Positions 35,359 to 44,718 of a stretch of DNA of 64,000 nucleotides are shown here, piece by piece (the stretch's first letter is position 1; each line of letters begins with the position of its first letter). Where the stretch lies: NCBI GenBank assembly GCA_963666805.2, contig CAXXWR010000003.1:1-64000 (forward strand). Reading direction: 5' to 3'. The notes beneath the pieces were generated by a model. The model saw nothing but the letters and a program-made list of their open reading frames with translations. It had not been told where the DNA came from and searched no databases. The translations under genes and the position numbers were made by a program. This DNA is from Fusibacter sp963666805. Its GTDB lineage: Bacteria > Bacillota > Clostridia > Peptostreptococcales > Acidaminobacteraceae.

Positions 35359-35763
35359 TTACTGATTCTCTTTAATATAAAGACAGGCCTTCTTATCTTC
35401 TTTTCCAATATGGTTCATGAGCCAATTCATAGCGACTTTGTTAATTTTAATCGCATTGGTCTTATCTTCTGAATGAGAAAGTGCCATTTCTTTTAATGGT
35501 TCAAAATCCGCAATAAACTTTCGGTGGATTTCTTTGTGCCGTTTAAGATCTGGATAAGCATATTTTTCATAAAGTTTTTCTTCATGCTGAAAATGCTCTT
35601 TTGTATAACGTTCAATAAAATCAAGAATTTCTTTAACCCGTTTATTTCCTTGTCCCGAACTCATGGCTTCATACAATTTTTCAACTTGTTCAATTAAAGC
35701 TTGATGTTCATCATCAACTGCCTTAATACCTGTCATCAATGATTTAGTCCACGTGAATCCCAT
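35359..35763 (-). CDS. Bacteriohemerythrin (first copy)
   Basis: This 134-residue single-domain hemerythrin binds O2 at a non-haem di-iron site. All ligands are visible: His20 (DDEH), His57 and Glu61 (HFQHEE), His76 and His80 (HKEIH), His118 and Asp123 (HIGKED). In anaerobes such proteins store, sense or scavenge oxygen or nitric oxide; some feed chemoreceptors. Length and pattern are normal. AAGGAGGA precedes the start. A second copy lies at 46866-47267. It is monocistronic as far as visible. Confidence 0.95.
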   Translation of the reverse strand: MGFTWTKSLMTGIKAVDDEHQALIEQVEKLYEAMSSGQGNKRVKEILDFIERYTKEHFQHEEKLYEKYAYPDLKRHKEIHRKFIADFEPLKEMALSHSEDKTNAIKINKVAMNWLMNHIGKEDKKACLYIKENQ

Positions 35764-35871
35764 ATTATCTTCCTCCTTTTGGGATATTACTACTCTCTAT
35801 TTTAATCTTATAATGAGAGCATACCCTTCTGGAAGAAATGATAATCAAAAACGTTAAAAATCATTTAACAC

Positions 35872-36192
35872 CTATCGGATGACAACGGCTGTCCCCGATG
35901 CTGTAACCATTAACATATTATTACTGGCTCCTAATATTTCGTAATCTAAATCAATACCCACAACCGCATTAGCTCCCATTCTAGCCGCTCTTTCAGACAA
36001 TTCTTTTAGGGCTGCATTTCTCGCATCGACTAGTTCATTTTCATATGAACCCGAACGCCCTCCAAAAAAATTGGTAAGTCCTGCAGCAAAATCTTTAACA
36101 AAATCAACGCCATTAATGACTTCTCCAAAAGCAATTCCTTTATAATCTACAATTTCTCTACCTTCAATTTGGTTTGTTGTTGTTAATATCAT
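35872..36192 (-). CDS. YbjQ/DUF74-family protein
   Basis: This is a 106-residue soluble protein of the YbjQ (UPF0145) family of probable heavy-metal-binding or structural pentamers. Family marks are the start MILTTTNQIEG, the EALKELSERA-like helix (here ALKELSERAARMGANAVVGID) and a final MLMVTASGTAV strand. The start at 36192 follows AAGGAGGA; 36210 would begin inside the RBS leader. Function is not established for the family. Confidence 0.88.
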   Translation of the reverse strand: MILTTTNQIEGREIVDYKGIAFGEVINGVDFVKDFAAGLTNFFGGRSGSYENELVDARNAALKELSERAARMGANAVVGIDLDYEILGASNNMLMVTASGTAVVIR

Positions 36193-36351
36193 ATCTTCCT
36201 CCTTAATCATTTCTTCGTGTTTGATTATTCTCAGTATAAACTAAAAGTATTAAAATTCGATAAAGAAATGAACAAATTTGTAGATGAATCCAAAAGATTT
36301 CTTTATAATGATATATAAGTACTAATAGAAAGTCACTTAAAGGAGCGTTTT

Positions 36352-38007
36352 ATGGATATAACGAGGATTATTGCAATTTTAATACCGATTTTTATTGGCT
36401 TATTTGCTGCCACACAAAAAAACAAAGAGGTTGAAGAGCCACGTGATAAAAAAATGGACTCTCACCGATCAAATGAAGAACTTATGAATGAAATTGCTAA
36501 GAACCCCAATGACATCAGAGCTATCTATTATAACGGCTATCAATTATGGCAAAGTGGCAAATCAAGAGAAGCACTTGCCTATTTGTTAAAACGCGAAGAT
36601 ATGTATAGAAACAAAGATGCTATGTATACGCTTATTGCTGAAATTTATAACGATGATAGTGCACCTCGAAAAGCAATTGAATTCTATGAAAAGAGCATTC
36701 AAATTCATCCTACGTCTTTTTCTCATACTCGGGTCGCTGAAATTTATGACCAATATGCCGACTACGATAAAGCAATCTACCATTATAAGAGCGCTTTAAA
36801 CTTTGAAGACGCAGAAAAAATTTATCTCTACAATCGTATTTCAAGAGCCTATATGTACATGAGTAATGATAAAATGGCTGATAAGTACAGAGAAAAATCA
36901 GAAAAAAGTCCTGATGTCAGTACAAATCGTATCAGCTACCATTTTTCACCTGAAGAACTTGTAGGCCCTCGCCGTTCTAAGAAAAAAGCCAGCTCAGGAC
37001 CGCTTAAATTTATTGTTTTTCTCATCATCTTATTTGGTATTTTTTCATTATTTCTTTCACTAAAATCAAACTATGATTTTTTTAAAGATAATCCAATTGG
37101 ATCTGTCAGCGACAATTTATTTACAAATAGTGATGATACTTTTGATGTTACAGATGATTCGCTTACAGTCTCTGATGAGACTACCACTGTTTCTGCTACA
37201 CCTTTTATACGTATTGATCCTATTGATACCAATACGTTACTCACGCATTTAGGAAATACAAACAGTAATATTTTTTATGGTACAAAGGTCGCTGAAATAA
37301 CAACCGGTGACTATGCAGGTCAAGTCATTGAAATGGATGATAAGGGCATTTATTTATGGAATCCAGAAGACGAAACGACAACTTATATTAATGATGAAAC
37401 CAATGCTTCACAACTTAATGAGTTAAATGGTAAGATTTATTACATCACTAACAATGACGAGGACTTAACATCAGTCATTCATGGTATTGATTTTACAGGT
37501 AATGAATTTTTATCAATTGAAGGAACAGATATTTCTAATCTATTAGTGGATGACTATAATCTCTACTATATTAATCATGATTCTGACTCAGCGCAACTCG
37601 TTGTTTATACTTTTGAAACTCAAAACGAATTGGCATATTCTTTAGACGATGTCACCATGATTTCTCAAAATATGGATTATATCATGTACTTATCAAATGA
37701 ATCTATGTATCTCATTAGAAAAGAGGCACTTACATCAGGCCATTTTGGAGAAGATTATATTATTCCTGTTCTAATGGATCAATGGGCTGATTATGCTCTC
37801 ATTGATAATGATAAGATTTTTTACTCAAGTGCATCGAATTTAGGTCTGTATATGTATGATTTAACAACCAATGATACTCAATCTGTTTTACCTGATTTCG
37901 ATATTAATTCAATGGATGTCAATGCTTTTAACGACTATCTTTATATCGGTCATTACGATGTTGACACAGATTCAGATAAAACAAGTGTTTATGATTTTGA
38001 AGAATAG
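36352..38007 (+). CDS. TPR-containing membrane protein with C-terminal extracellular repeat domain
   Basis: This 551-residue protein has an N-terminal hydrophobic segment (about 3-22), tetratricopeptide repeats (about 45-180; YNGYQLWQSGKSREALAYL, IEFYEKSIQIHPTS), a second membrane helix (about 222-242, FIVFLIILFGIFSLFLSL), and a Thr/Asp-rich linker. The C-terminal region has repeated GKIYYIT/NLYYINHD segments that look like a beta-propeller of the DUF5050 type. The propeller and the TPR part would lie on opposite sides of the second helix. No enzyme motif is visible. It is probably a scaffold or secretion/cell-envelope factor; this is inference. RBS AAAGGAG. Confidence 0.7.
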   Translation: MDITRIIAILIPIFIGLFAATQKNKEVEEPRDKKMDSHRSNEELMNEIAKNPNDIRAIYYNGYQLWQSGKSREALAYLLKREDMYRNKDAMYTLIAEIYNDDSAPRKAIEFYEKSIQIHPTSFSHTRVAEIYDQYADYDKAIYHYKSALNFEDAEKIYLYNRISRAYMYMSNDKMADKYREKSEKSPDVSTNRISYHFSPEELVGPRRSKKKASSGPLKFIVFLIILFGIFSLFLSLKSNYDFFKDNPIGSVSDNLFTNSDDTFDVTDDSLTVSDETTTVSATPFIRIDPIDTNTLLTHLGNTNSNIFYGTKVAEITTGDYAGQVIEMDDKGIYLWNPEDETTTYINDETNASQLNELNGKIYYITNNDEDLTSVIHGIDFTGNEFLSIEGTDISNLLVDDYNLYYINHDSDSAQLVVYTFETQNELAYSLDDVTMISQNMDYIMYLSNESMYLIRKEALTSGHFGEDYIIPVLMDQWADYALIDNDKIFYSSASNLGLYMYDLTTNDTQSVLPDFDINSMDVNAFNDYLYIGHYDVDTDSDKTSVYDFEE

Positions 38008-38106
38008 AAATGACCTCTTATGATGACTACTGGGCTAATGTCATTACTTCAAATTATCTCTATTATAGTTCCAGCTATCCTAGCTCATATTAAATATTTA
38101 TCTCTT

Positions 38107-38134
38107 AAGTTCCAGCTCAGGCTGGAACTTTTTT
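38107..38134 (+). terminator. Terminator after the TPR gene
   Basis: A perfect 10-base stem (AAGTTCCAGC/GCTGGAACTT) has a 4-base loop and six Ts, 100 bases past the stop. The intervening bases show no gene. Confidence 0.9.
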
Positions 38135-38226
38135 ATTGCCGATCAAATGATAAAATTCAAAGGCGTTCAACCTTTCGTGAATCTAAACATTATGTTATAA
38201 TATTGCTTTAGTTAGGAGGACTACAC

Positions 38227-39078
38227 ATGAAACAAAAAGGAATTATCTATATCATATTATCGGCACTCTTCTTCTCTATTATGGCGGCATTTGTTAAAAG
38301 TGTCCCTCAGTTACCACTTTCTGAGAAAATGTTTTTCCGAAATTTCATAGGATTGATTGCCGTTGCAGTGACACTTTTAAAAACAAAACAGTCTATCAAA
38401 GTCAATCATAAACCCCTCATGTTTTTTAGAGCAGCTTTTGGACTGACTGGGGTTGGATTATACTATGCAGCCCTTTCGAAAATGCCTCTTGCCAATGCAG
38501 TTATTCTCAATAAACTCTCTCCCTTTTTTGTTGTTATTTTCGCAGGGATATTCTTAAAAGAAATCATTGGACCTAAACAAAGAATAGCTTTGGTTCTCAG
38601 TATCATTGGTGCCTTGTTAGTTATTCAACCTAATTTAGATTTTGACCTACTGCCTGCTCTCTTGGCGCTTGGATCTGCCTTATTCGCTGGAGCAGCCTAT
38701 ACAGTGGTTAGAAAACTGACAAGCTATGATCATCCGACAATCATTGTCTTTTATTTTTGTTTAATTTCAAGTATTGTATTGATTCCTTTTATGATGATTG
38801 AGGGATTTATTGTGCCTAGTTTGACTCAATTGATTAGTTTATTAGGCATTGGAATTTCAGCACTTTTAGCTCAACTATTTATGACTAATGCCTATCAATA
38901 TGCCCCTGCAAGCGAACTCTCTATTTACACTTATATCAATATTGTCTTTTCCTCTATGTGGGGTCTTATTATCTGGGGCGAATTTCCCAATTGGATCGCT
39001 ATCCTTGGAGCCAGCATTATCATTCTTGCTGCTTTTCTTAATTATCTTAGTAAAAAACAAAGACAAGTTAAGTCATAG
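38227..39078 (+). CDS. EamA-family drug/metabolite transporter (intact copy)
   Basis: This is a 283-residue protein with ten predicted membrane helices formed by two EamA repeats (about 4-125 and 140-275). The helix-4 motif AVILNKLSPFFVVIFAG and the second-half (AELSxY)-like PASELSIYTYINIVFSS are typical. The DMT family exports amino acids, nucleobases and similar metabolites; the substrate is not predictable. The RBS AGGAGG is 9 bases before the ATG. A shortened tandem copy follows at 39168. A terminator lies 16 bases past the stop, between the copies. Confidence 0.92.
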   Translation: MKQKGIIYIILSALFFSIMAAFVKSVPQLPLSEKMFFRNFIGLIAVAVTLLKTKQSIKVNHKPLMFFRAAFGLTGVGLYYAALSKMPLANAVILNKLSPFFVVIFAGIFLKEIIGPKQRIALVLSIIGALLVIQPNLDFDLLPALLALGSALFAGAAYTVVRKLTSYDHPTIIVFYFCLISSIVLIPFMMIEGFIVPSLTQLISLLGIGISALLAQLFMTNAYQYAPASELSIYTYINIVFSSMWGLIIWGEFPNWIAILGASIIILAAFLNYLSKKQRQVKS

Positions 39079-39093
39079 TGATTATCTTAAAAT

Positions 39094-39126
39094 AAAAATG
39101 TCCTCTCTAGGGGACATTTTTATTTT
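39094..39126 (+). terminator. Terminator between the EamA gene and its decayed copy
   Basis: The stem AAAAATGTCC/GGACATTTTT has a loop of about 8 bases and a T-rich tail. Confidence 0.85.
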
Positions 39127-39167
39127 CTTAATATGAAGTTAAGTTTATTAGAAGAAAAAACAAGATT

Positions 39168-39575
39168 ATGGCAGCATTTGTTAAAAGTGTTCCTCATTTG
39201 CCACTTTCAGAAAAAATATTTTTTAGGAACTTTATAGGCTTAATTGCTATTACAGTGACACTTTTAAGAACAAAACAATCTATCAGCGTTAATCATAAAC
39301 CGCTCATGTTTTTCAGAGCAGCTTTTGGTCTCGGTGCTAGTGGCTTGTACTATGCCTCTCTTTCCAAAATGCCCCTTGCCAATGCAGTTATTCTCAATAA
39401 ACTCTCTCCCTTTTTTGTTGTTATTTTAGCAGGTGTATTCTTAAAAGAAATCATTGGACCTAAGCAAAGAGTAGCTCTGCTTATCGGTGTCATTGGTGCT
39501 TTAATAGGAACCTTGCTTATCATCTTAGCCGCTTTTCTTAATTATCTTAGTCGAAAGCAACCGATTAACTCATAG
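39168..39575 (+). pseudogene. Truncated tandem duplicate of the EamA transporter (internal deletion)
   Basis: The 135-codon frame is about 85-90% identical by eye to the preceding EamA protein over its residues 21-124 (from MAAFVKSVP), then jumps from IGALI to the final LLIILAAFLNYLSRKQ, which matches residues about 262-278 of the intact copy. It therefore lacks the start codon region with helix 1 and about 135 central residues. The frame is kept across the deletion, so a short four-to-five-helix protein could be made, but no RBS precedes the internal ATG and it lies behind a terminator. I treat it as a decaying duplicate. Substitutions are mostly conservative, suggesting that duplication preceded loss by some time. 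Confidence 0.8.
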
Positions 39576-39578
39576 TCC

Positions 39579-42311
39579 CTATTTTAAATTAAAGCGATCA
39601 ATTAATGTTTCCATACTCATTGGCTTCGCCCCATAATAACCTTGATAAAAATCACATTTTAAATTTCTTACAAAGTCTAGTTGTTCTGCCTCTTCAATCC
39701 CTTCTACAACAATTTTAAGTCCAAGTTCTTTCCCCATACTGATAACTGCTTTGATAATTTTACCGTCATCTTTGTGAGGATAGTCTTCAATAAACACTTT
39801 ATCAATTTTAAGCTCTTGAGCTTGTAATTTCTTTAAATATCCCAGAGAAGAATAACCTGTTCCGAAGTCATCAATAGACACTTCAATATGCTCTCGATTG
39901 CATTTTTTTATAGCTTCATTAACCACTTGAAAGTCTTTAATTAAAGTCGTTTCCGTTATTTCAAAACACATCTTAATGCCTCTTTCCATTACTCTTTTCG
40001 CCGTTAAAATGATACGGTCTAAAGTCTCATTATTGGAAAATTCTATTCCCGAGATATTGACTGACAATCTTAATTGACAGTCAATCATAAAGTGCTTGTC
40101 CATTAAATCATCGATTATTTCTAAGACTCTAATTGCCAATTGATGGATCTGTTCCGATTCTTCCAAAATAGGAATAAAAACATCTGGCGAAATAAGACCA
40201 AGTTCTTCATTTTTCCACCTTACTAGAGCTTCAAATCCCATTATTTCATTGCTATTAAGTGAAAATTGAGGTTGAAAGACAACAAAAAATTCGTCTCTAT
40301 AAAATGCTTTTTCCAAATGTTTCCTCAAATTTTTTTCTTGTTTTAGCAAGTCTTGATATGAATCATCATAAATTAAATAAGAACTTTTCTTCAACTTAAT
40401 CAAGGCTTCTAAAGCAATGACAGATTGGATGATCGACTCCATAATAGGTTCTGTTGTATGGTAAGCAACTCCTACTTGAAAGCTCAAATCAAATTGATTA
40501 AGGCCCATGGTATGTCTCATCTTAATGAAATGCTTTTTAAGCAAAGCAATCAAATCTTCAACACACATTTCTTGCTGATTTTGATAGTTTTCAAGGTGAG
40601 GATATTCGTGAGTCATCAAAACCATCAAGTCTGTTCTTGGAATGGCAACCGTGCTCATTAAGCCTTCCTCTTTTAGGGCATTTTGAAAGTTTTGAACAAA
40701 TTGGCTATGAATATTTTGATTATTTTCAAGAATTTTTTTACCACTCCCAAGCAATTGCAGTGAGAAAATAAAAAAACCTTTCACATCTTGATTAAGACTC
40801 ACTTGTTGGGCAATCTTTTCAAACGATTCTTCATCCAAGTAAAAAATATTAGAATGAATTGGTTTGAAGGGACTCACTAAAGAGTCATCTAACTCTGGAT
40901 TTGAATAAATGCCAATATAATAAATAACCTTATCTTTTGAATCTCTGAGCACTTTTACTGTAAGATGTTTACAGATAAGTTGATGTCCTGCTGTTTCATT
41001 CCAAACATTTCCGTTCCACAAAATAGCTTCTCCAATTTCTTTTTTAAAGAAGCTTAGATTGCCCTTAAAAATGGTATTCATTTCTAGTCCACTGACATCA
41101 GAAAAACGATAACCAAAAATTTTTTCAAAAATATTGTTAACATAAACGATTTTCTTACTTGCATTTGCTATCATTATCCCCACATGAGAATTATCGGATA
41201 TATAAGCTGACGTTAAGAGTGCAATTTGATGCCTTTCTTTGATTTTTAAGTACAATTGAATCAAATAGGCAATTATAGCACTTAATAGGATGACTAGCAA
41301 ACTTATAGGAATCAGATATTCTACCGAAGAATAATAGAGAAGTTTAAGATTAGTTTGGTCATAATAACCTAGTAAAAACCAAGACGTCTGGGCGTTTTCA
41401 AAAATATAATGTCCATTGTTATGGGGCATCACAGGATATATCGCATATTTTTGATCCTGATTCGAAAAATTAAAGATTGTATCCCTTGATTCAAGATTAA
41501 TCAAACTAACCATTTGATTAATCTCGTCACGATAACCTTCTTTAACTGTCAAAGAAATCTCTGAATAATCATTTTCATTCTCATGATTAAGTGACCAATA
41601 ATTATTGGAGTCAATAAGGCCATAATTTTTATAGGCATCTTGCTTCATCCCATAGGATTCTACCACCTTAAGATAATCTAAACCATCTACATTGACGATA
41701 ATAATTCCCTTTTCACGCCCTTGCCTATCATACAATTTGACAGCAAATCTAATGGTCGGTTCATAAGGCAAAACAATAACACCTTTTTCAATATTAAGGT
41801 CAAAATCTGATATATAAAGGTCCTCATTTCCCATCTCCATAGCATTAGTAAAATAGTAGCGATTTGACTTGTCTTGCAACGCATTATCTGCTACTACAGC
41901 TATCCCCTCATCAGTCTTATTGAGACGTATTTTTTCTTGACCTGTTTCATCCAAAAGTCTAATTTGAGTCAGAGCATTTTTGTTTTCACTATATGTATAA
42001 AATAAAGATAAAAGTGCTTCTTGGTAATCTTTATTTTGGTCATCATTAATATAATTTATAACTTCCACTGTTTTTGATAATGTCCCTAAATCTAAATACA
42101 TTGAATGGATTTTATCTTCCAAATGATTTTCCATAGAATAAAGTGACTGGTTCATTTGAATATTCCATTCCTTATTCAACTGTTCTAACCGGTCTCTAGT
42201 AATATAGTAAATGACTCCCAACATAAGAACCGCGACAATGATACTGATTAGGATTGTTCTTAGCATTTGCACTTTAGACATAACAACTTCATCTATTAAT
42301 AAGTGTTTCAT
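39579..42311 (-). CDS. Cache-PAS-GGDEF(degenerate)-EAL membrane protein, probable c-di-GMP phosphodiesterase
   Basis: This 910-residue sensor has TM1 (about 18-38), an extracellular double-Cache-like region (about 45-325), TM2 (about 332-353), a PAS domain (about 370-475), and a cyclase-like region (about 485-650) that lacks any GGDEF motif (IPRTDLMVLM at that place). The C-terminal EAL domain (about 665-905) has the full set: FEALVRW, SVNISG, FEITET, DDFGTGYSS, LKIDK and EGIE. It should therefore degrade c-di-GMP under control of an outside ligand. AAGGAGG precedes the start. Its stop lies 3 bases from the decayed EamA copy on the other strand, with no clear terminator. Confidence 0.9.
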   Translation of the reverse strand: MKHLLIDEVVMSKVQMLRTILISIIVAVLMLGVIYYITRDRLEQLNKEWNIQMNQSLYSMENHLEDKIHSMYLDLGTLSKTVEVINYINDDQNKDYQEALLSLFYTYSENKNALTQIRLLDETGQEKIRLNKTDEGIAVVADNALQDKSNRYYFTNAMEMGNEDLYISDFDLNIEKGVIVLPYEPTIRFAVKLYDRQGREKGIIIVNVDGLDYLKVVESYGMKQDAYKNYGLIDSNNYWSLNHENENDYSEISLTVKEGYRDEINQMVSLINLESRDTIFNFSNQDQKYAIYPVMPHNNGHYIFENAQTSWFLLGYYDQTNLKLLYYSSVEYLIPISLLVILLSAIIAYLIQLYLKIKERHQIALLTSAYISDNSHVGIMIANASKKIVYVNNIFEKIFGYRFSDVSGLEMNTIFKGNLSFFKKEIGEAILWNGNVWNETAGHQLICKHLTVKVLRDSKDKVIYYIGIYSNPELDDSLVSPFKPIHSNIFYLDEESFEKIAQQVSLNQDVKGFFIFSLQLLGSGKKILENNQNIHSQFVQNFQNALKEEGLMSTVAIPRTDLMVLMTHEYPHLENYQNQQEMCVEDLIALLKKHFIKMRHTMGLNQFDLSFQVGVAYHTTEPIMESIIQSVIALEALIKLKKSSYLIYDDSYQDLLKQEKNLRKHLEKAFYRDEFFVVFQPQFSLNSNEIMGFEALVRWKNEELGLISPDVFIPILEESEQIHQLAIRVLEIIDDLMDKHFMIDCQLRLSVNISGIEFSNNETLDRIILTAKRVMERGIKMCFEITETTLIKDFQVVNEAIKKCNREHIEVSIDDFGTGYSSLGYLKKLQAQELKIDKVFIEDYPHKDDGKIIKAVISMGKELGLKIVVEGIEEAEQLDFVRNLKCDFYQGYYGAKPMSMETLIDRFNLK

Positions 42312-42330
42312 TTATCCTCCTTACTATTTG

Positions 42331-42359
42331 CAATAAAAAAGCATTCTTCATGAATGCTT
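42331..42359 (-). terminator. Terminator of the UPF0016 gene
   Basis: The stem AAGCATTC/GAATGCTT has a 5-base loop and six Ts on the minus strand, before the Cache-PAS-EAL gene. Confidence 0.8.
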
Positions 42360-42416
42360 CTAATTTATTTATACACTTTTTTGCAAATGTTTAAGCTCTA
42401 TTTTTGTAATCCACTA

Positions 42417-43439
42417 TTATTTTGATTCATTTTGCTCAAGTATTTCCATATACGCTTTAATTTGTTCCAACACTGATTGATCCTTATTTTCAAGTTCAGG
42501 TGTCTCTTCTAAAAAAGTATTTAACTCCTCTAAGTGAACTGCCACCAACTTAGACTCTAACTGCGGGACATACAAAGTGGACTGATCTTTCAAAAGAGTC
42601 TGTGTTTCCTCACTGTCTAAAATATGGGTGACTACATTTTTACTATGTCCTATCATACACTGGTCACCACGACAAACGCCACACAGTGCTTCCCCTTGAC
42701 AAAACAAATCAAAGTCAGATTGTAAATGCTGATAATACTGATATAACTTTTTGGCTGATTTTTCATAAGCTGTTTGATACCCTTCTTTTCTCCTTTTCAA
42801 TTGTGGTTTCAATAGAATGAGTCCAATCACAGCTAAAATACTGAAATAGAGAACTCCATTAAGAGGCGTTAACCACTTAGAGTCTAAAGAATGGTATAAC
42901 TTTAATGTCCCGAAGATAAAAAAGATAAGACTTGAAGCAATATTCATAAAAAAAGCAGGAATTTTGTTACCAAGTGTTCTTCCTACTATAATCCCTAAGC
43001 TACCGGTTGCCAACATTCCTAGAACAGTTCCCACTAAAATGAGTGGTGGATGTTGCGCGGTTGTTGCTAATGTAATCGCTGTCAATTGTGTTTTATCCCC
43101 TAGCTCGCCAATGAAAAAAGCAAAGGCCACTGTAAGTATTGCTCCTCGATGAGACGATTGGCTCTCTTCTTCTTCCTCATCTTCCGGTTTTAATGACCAC
43201 AAAGCAAAAAGAACAAATAAGGCACCTGCTAATATCTGAACCTGAGTCACTGGAAAATTCGAACCAATTATACTGCCTAATAAAACCGCTAAACCATGAT
43301 TTAAAAATGCACCGATTCCAATGCCTAGTAAAACTTTTTTAACAGGATATTTCGTTGCAAACGTCATTGCTAAAATTTGTGTCTTATCCCCCATTTCTGC
43401 TAAAAAAATCAAAATAAAGGCCTGAATGATCTCTCCCAT
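42417..43439 (-). CDS. UPF0016/GDT1-family Mn2+ (or Ca2+) exporter with Cys-containing C-terminal extension
   Basis: This 340-residue protein has two membrane repeats, each bearing the family signature E-x-G-D-K-T (EMGDKT at 15-20 and ELGDKT at 112-117). Bacterial relatives export manganese; eukaryotic TMEM165/Gdt1 move Mn2+ and Ca2+. About six to seven helices end near residue 215. The last about 125 residues are a soluble extension with CGVCRGDQC (three Cys) and many Glu, not part of the usual family of about 190-220 residues; it may be a metal sensor. A yybP-ykoY manganese riboswitch with terminator precedes the gene, which strongly supports Mn2+ efflux. Confidence 0.92.
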   Translation of the reverse strand: MGEIIQAFILIFLAEMGDKTQILAMTFATKYPVKKVLLGIGIGAFLNHGLAVLLGSIIGSNFPVTQVQILAGALFVLFALWSLKPEDEEEEESQSSHRGAILTVAFAFFIGELGDKTQLTAITLATTAQHPPLILVGTVLGMLATGSLGIIVGRTLGNKIPAFFMNIASSLIFFIFGTLKLYHSLDSKWLTPLNGVLYFSILAVIGLILLKPQLKRRKEGYQTAYEKSAKKLYQYYQHLQSDFDLFCQGEALCGVCRGDQCMIGHSKNVVTHILDSEETQTLLKDQSTLYVPQLESKLVAVHLEELNTFLEETPELENKDQSVLEQIKAYMEILEQNESK

Positions 43440-43485
43440 TTTTAAAATACCTCCTCATCGCACTCATTTCTCTTAGATTGTAGCA

Positions 43486-43632
43486 ACAAAAAAGACTTTT
43501 GGTTTAATGGTGAATATCACCATTAAACCAAAAGTCTCGCACCTTTATTATACATAAAGTGAATGAAACCAGGCTATTGCCAGTCTGTTGACTTCATTCA
43601 TGAAAAATCATTGCTACTCCCTTTTCGCCAGA
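43486..43632 (-). promoter_or_regulatory. yybP-ykoY manganese riboswitch (before UPF0016 exporter)
   Basis: The minus-strand leader contains the conserved GGGAGTAGC (about 43625-43617), GTCAACAGACTGG, GCCTGGT and the closing GCGAGACT, in family order. It runs into a perfect 21-base terminator stem (43493-43513 with 43517-43537) and a T run. Mn2+ binding is expected to prevent termination and switch the exporter on. Confidence 0.88.
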
Positions 43633-43635
43633 ACT

Positions 43636-43664
43636 ATTATAACAGTTTAAAACTGCTCCGTCAA
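43636..43664 (-). promoter_or_regulatory. Promoter of the first manganese riboswitch
   Basis: On the minus strand TTGACG (43659-43664), 17 bases and TATAAT (43636-43641) overlap the end of the Rieske gene, giving a start about 43629. Confidence 0.75.
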
Positions 43665-44645
43665 TTTATCTTCTTTTGATTCTTGAATCAACTGTTCTCT
43701 CTTTTTCCTAAATTCAACAATCGGTAAATCACCCGGTATTAATTTTTCTTTCATTTTTAATTGAGAATAAGGCGGTATTTGTGTAAGAACCACTCTCCTA
43801 TCTTGATGAAGAATAATGCGATTCATGACACTGCCCATCTCACAAATTAATTGATTAAGGATTGGAAGTTTGACAAACCGCTGATAAAAACGAAGATAAA
43901 TGCGAGTATGTGTCTCATCAATAGGAACAAAAGCAGCAAAGATACGCATATCCTCTGTAATAACATTCTGCCAAATATTAGGCACTTGATAGCGTAATGC
44001 ATTGAGTTTTTCAAATGCTTTAATATCTTTTGCTTTCTCTGGTTTTTTATGGCCATCATCTACTTCATTTTTAACATAAATTTTCATCAAATTATGATCC
44101 CATTTTACTACAGGTCCATTTACAAGGGTTTTCCCTCCTTTTCCAATTGTGGTTCGATGCACAAAGGGAAGATGAACAACATCTAATTGATTCTCTATTG
44201 CTCTCGTATAGTGCACAGACCAAACTTCTGAAAATTCACTGTAAGTAAACTGGTTTTTTAAATCATCAAAAAAAGGAACTGGTGGTAGTCCCTTTGTCTT
44301 ATAATCACCGTACCAAACCCATATCAGTCCTGCCTGCTCTTGACAAACATAGGCATGAACCTTATAACGGTCATCTACAGGAGATTGCTTTCCATTAGCT
44401 GGAATCGTTACGACTTTTCCCTCTGCATTGTATTCAAAAGCATGAAAGGGACAGATCAAATGGTCACCTTGACATTCCCCCAAGGACAAACTTGCCCCTC
44501 GATGACAACATTGATCAAACAAACAATTCACCTGTCCCTTACTATCTCTGTAAAACACTAATTTTTCCCCAAATCGTGTGACACCTACAGGTTTTTTCTT
44601 AACCTCTTTACTTGATAAAGCTGCATACCATTGATTTCTAATCAT
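43647..44645 (-). CDS. Rieske non-haem iron oxygenase, alpha-subunit type
   Basis: This 332-residue protein has an N-terminal Rieske [2Fe-2S] domain with Cys46-x-His48 and Cys65-x2-His68 (QCCHRG, CPFHAF) and a catalytic domain with the mononuclear iron motif N-x-x-D155-x-x-H158-x4-H163 (NQLDVVHLPFVH). The family hydroxylates or demethylates aromatic and other substrates with O2; the layout resembles vanillate demethylase or PaO-type enzymes. An O2-using enzyme is surprising beside anaerobic genes. No reductase gene is adjacent. The start at 44645 follows GGAGG. It may be co-transcribed with the DUF523 gene 73 bases upstream. Confidence 0.85.
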   Translation of the reverse strand: MIRNQWYAALSSKEVKKKPVGVTRFGEKLVFYRDSKGQVNCLFDQCCHRGASLSLGECQGDHLICPFHAFEYNAEGKVVTIPANGKQSPVDDRYKVHAYVCQEQAGLIWVWYGDYKTKGLPPVPFFDDLKNQFTYSEFSEVWSVHYTRAIENQLDVVHLPFVHRTTIGKGGKTLVNGPVVKWDHNLMKIYVKNEVDDGHKKPEKAKDIKAFEKLNALRYQVPNIWQNVITEDMRIFAAFVPIDETHTRIYLRFYQRFVKLPILNQLICEMGSVMNRIILHQDRRVVLTQIPPYSQLKMKEKLIPGDLPIVEFRKKREQLIQESKEDKLTEQF

Positions 44646-44718
44646 ATCAACCTCCACTGTTAGATCAATCTGCTCTATTCATTACTATAAAATATAGGAT
44701 AGATTCTAACTACCATAT

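Noticed and set aside
38020..38211. 63-codon frame after the TPR gene
   Set aside because: It contains a rho-independent terminator hairpin and no RBS.
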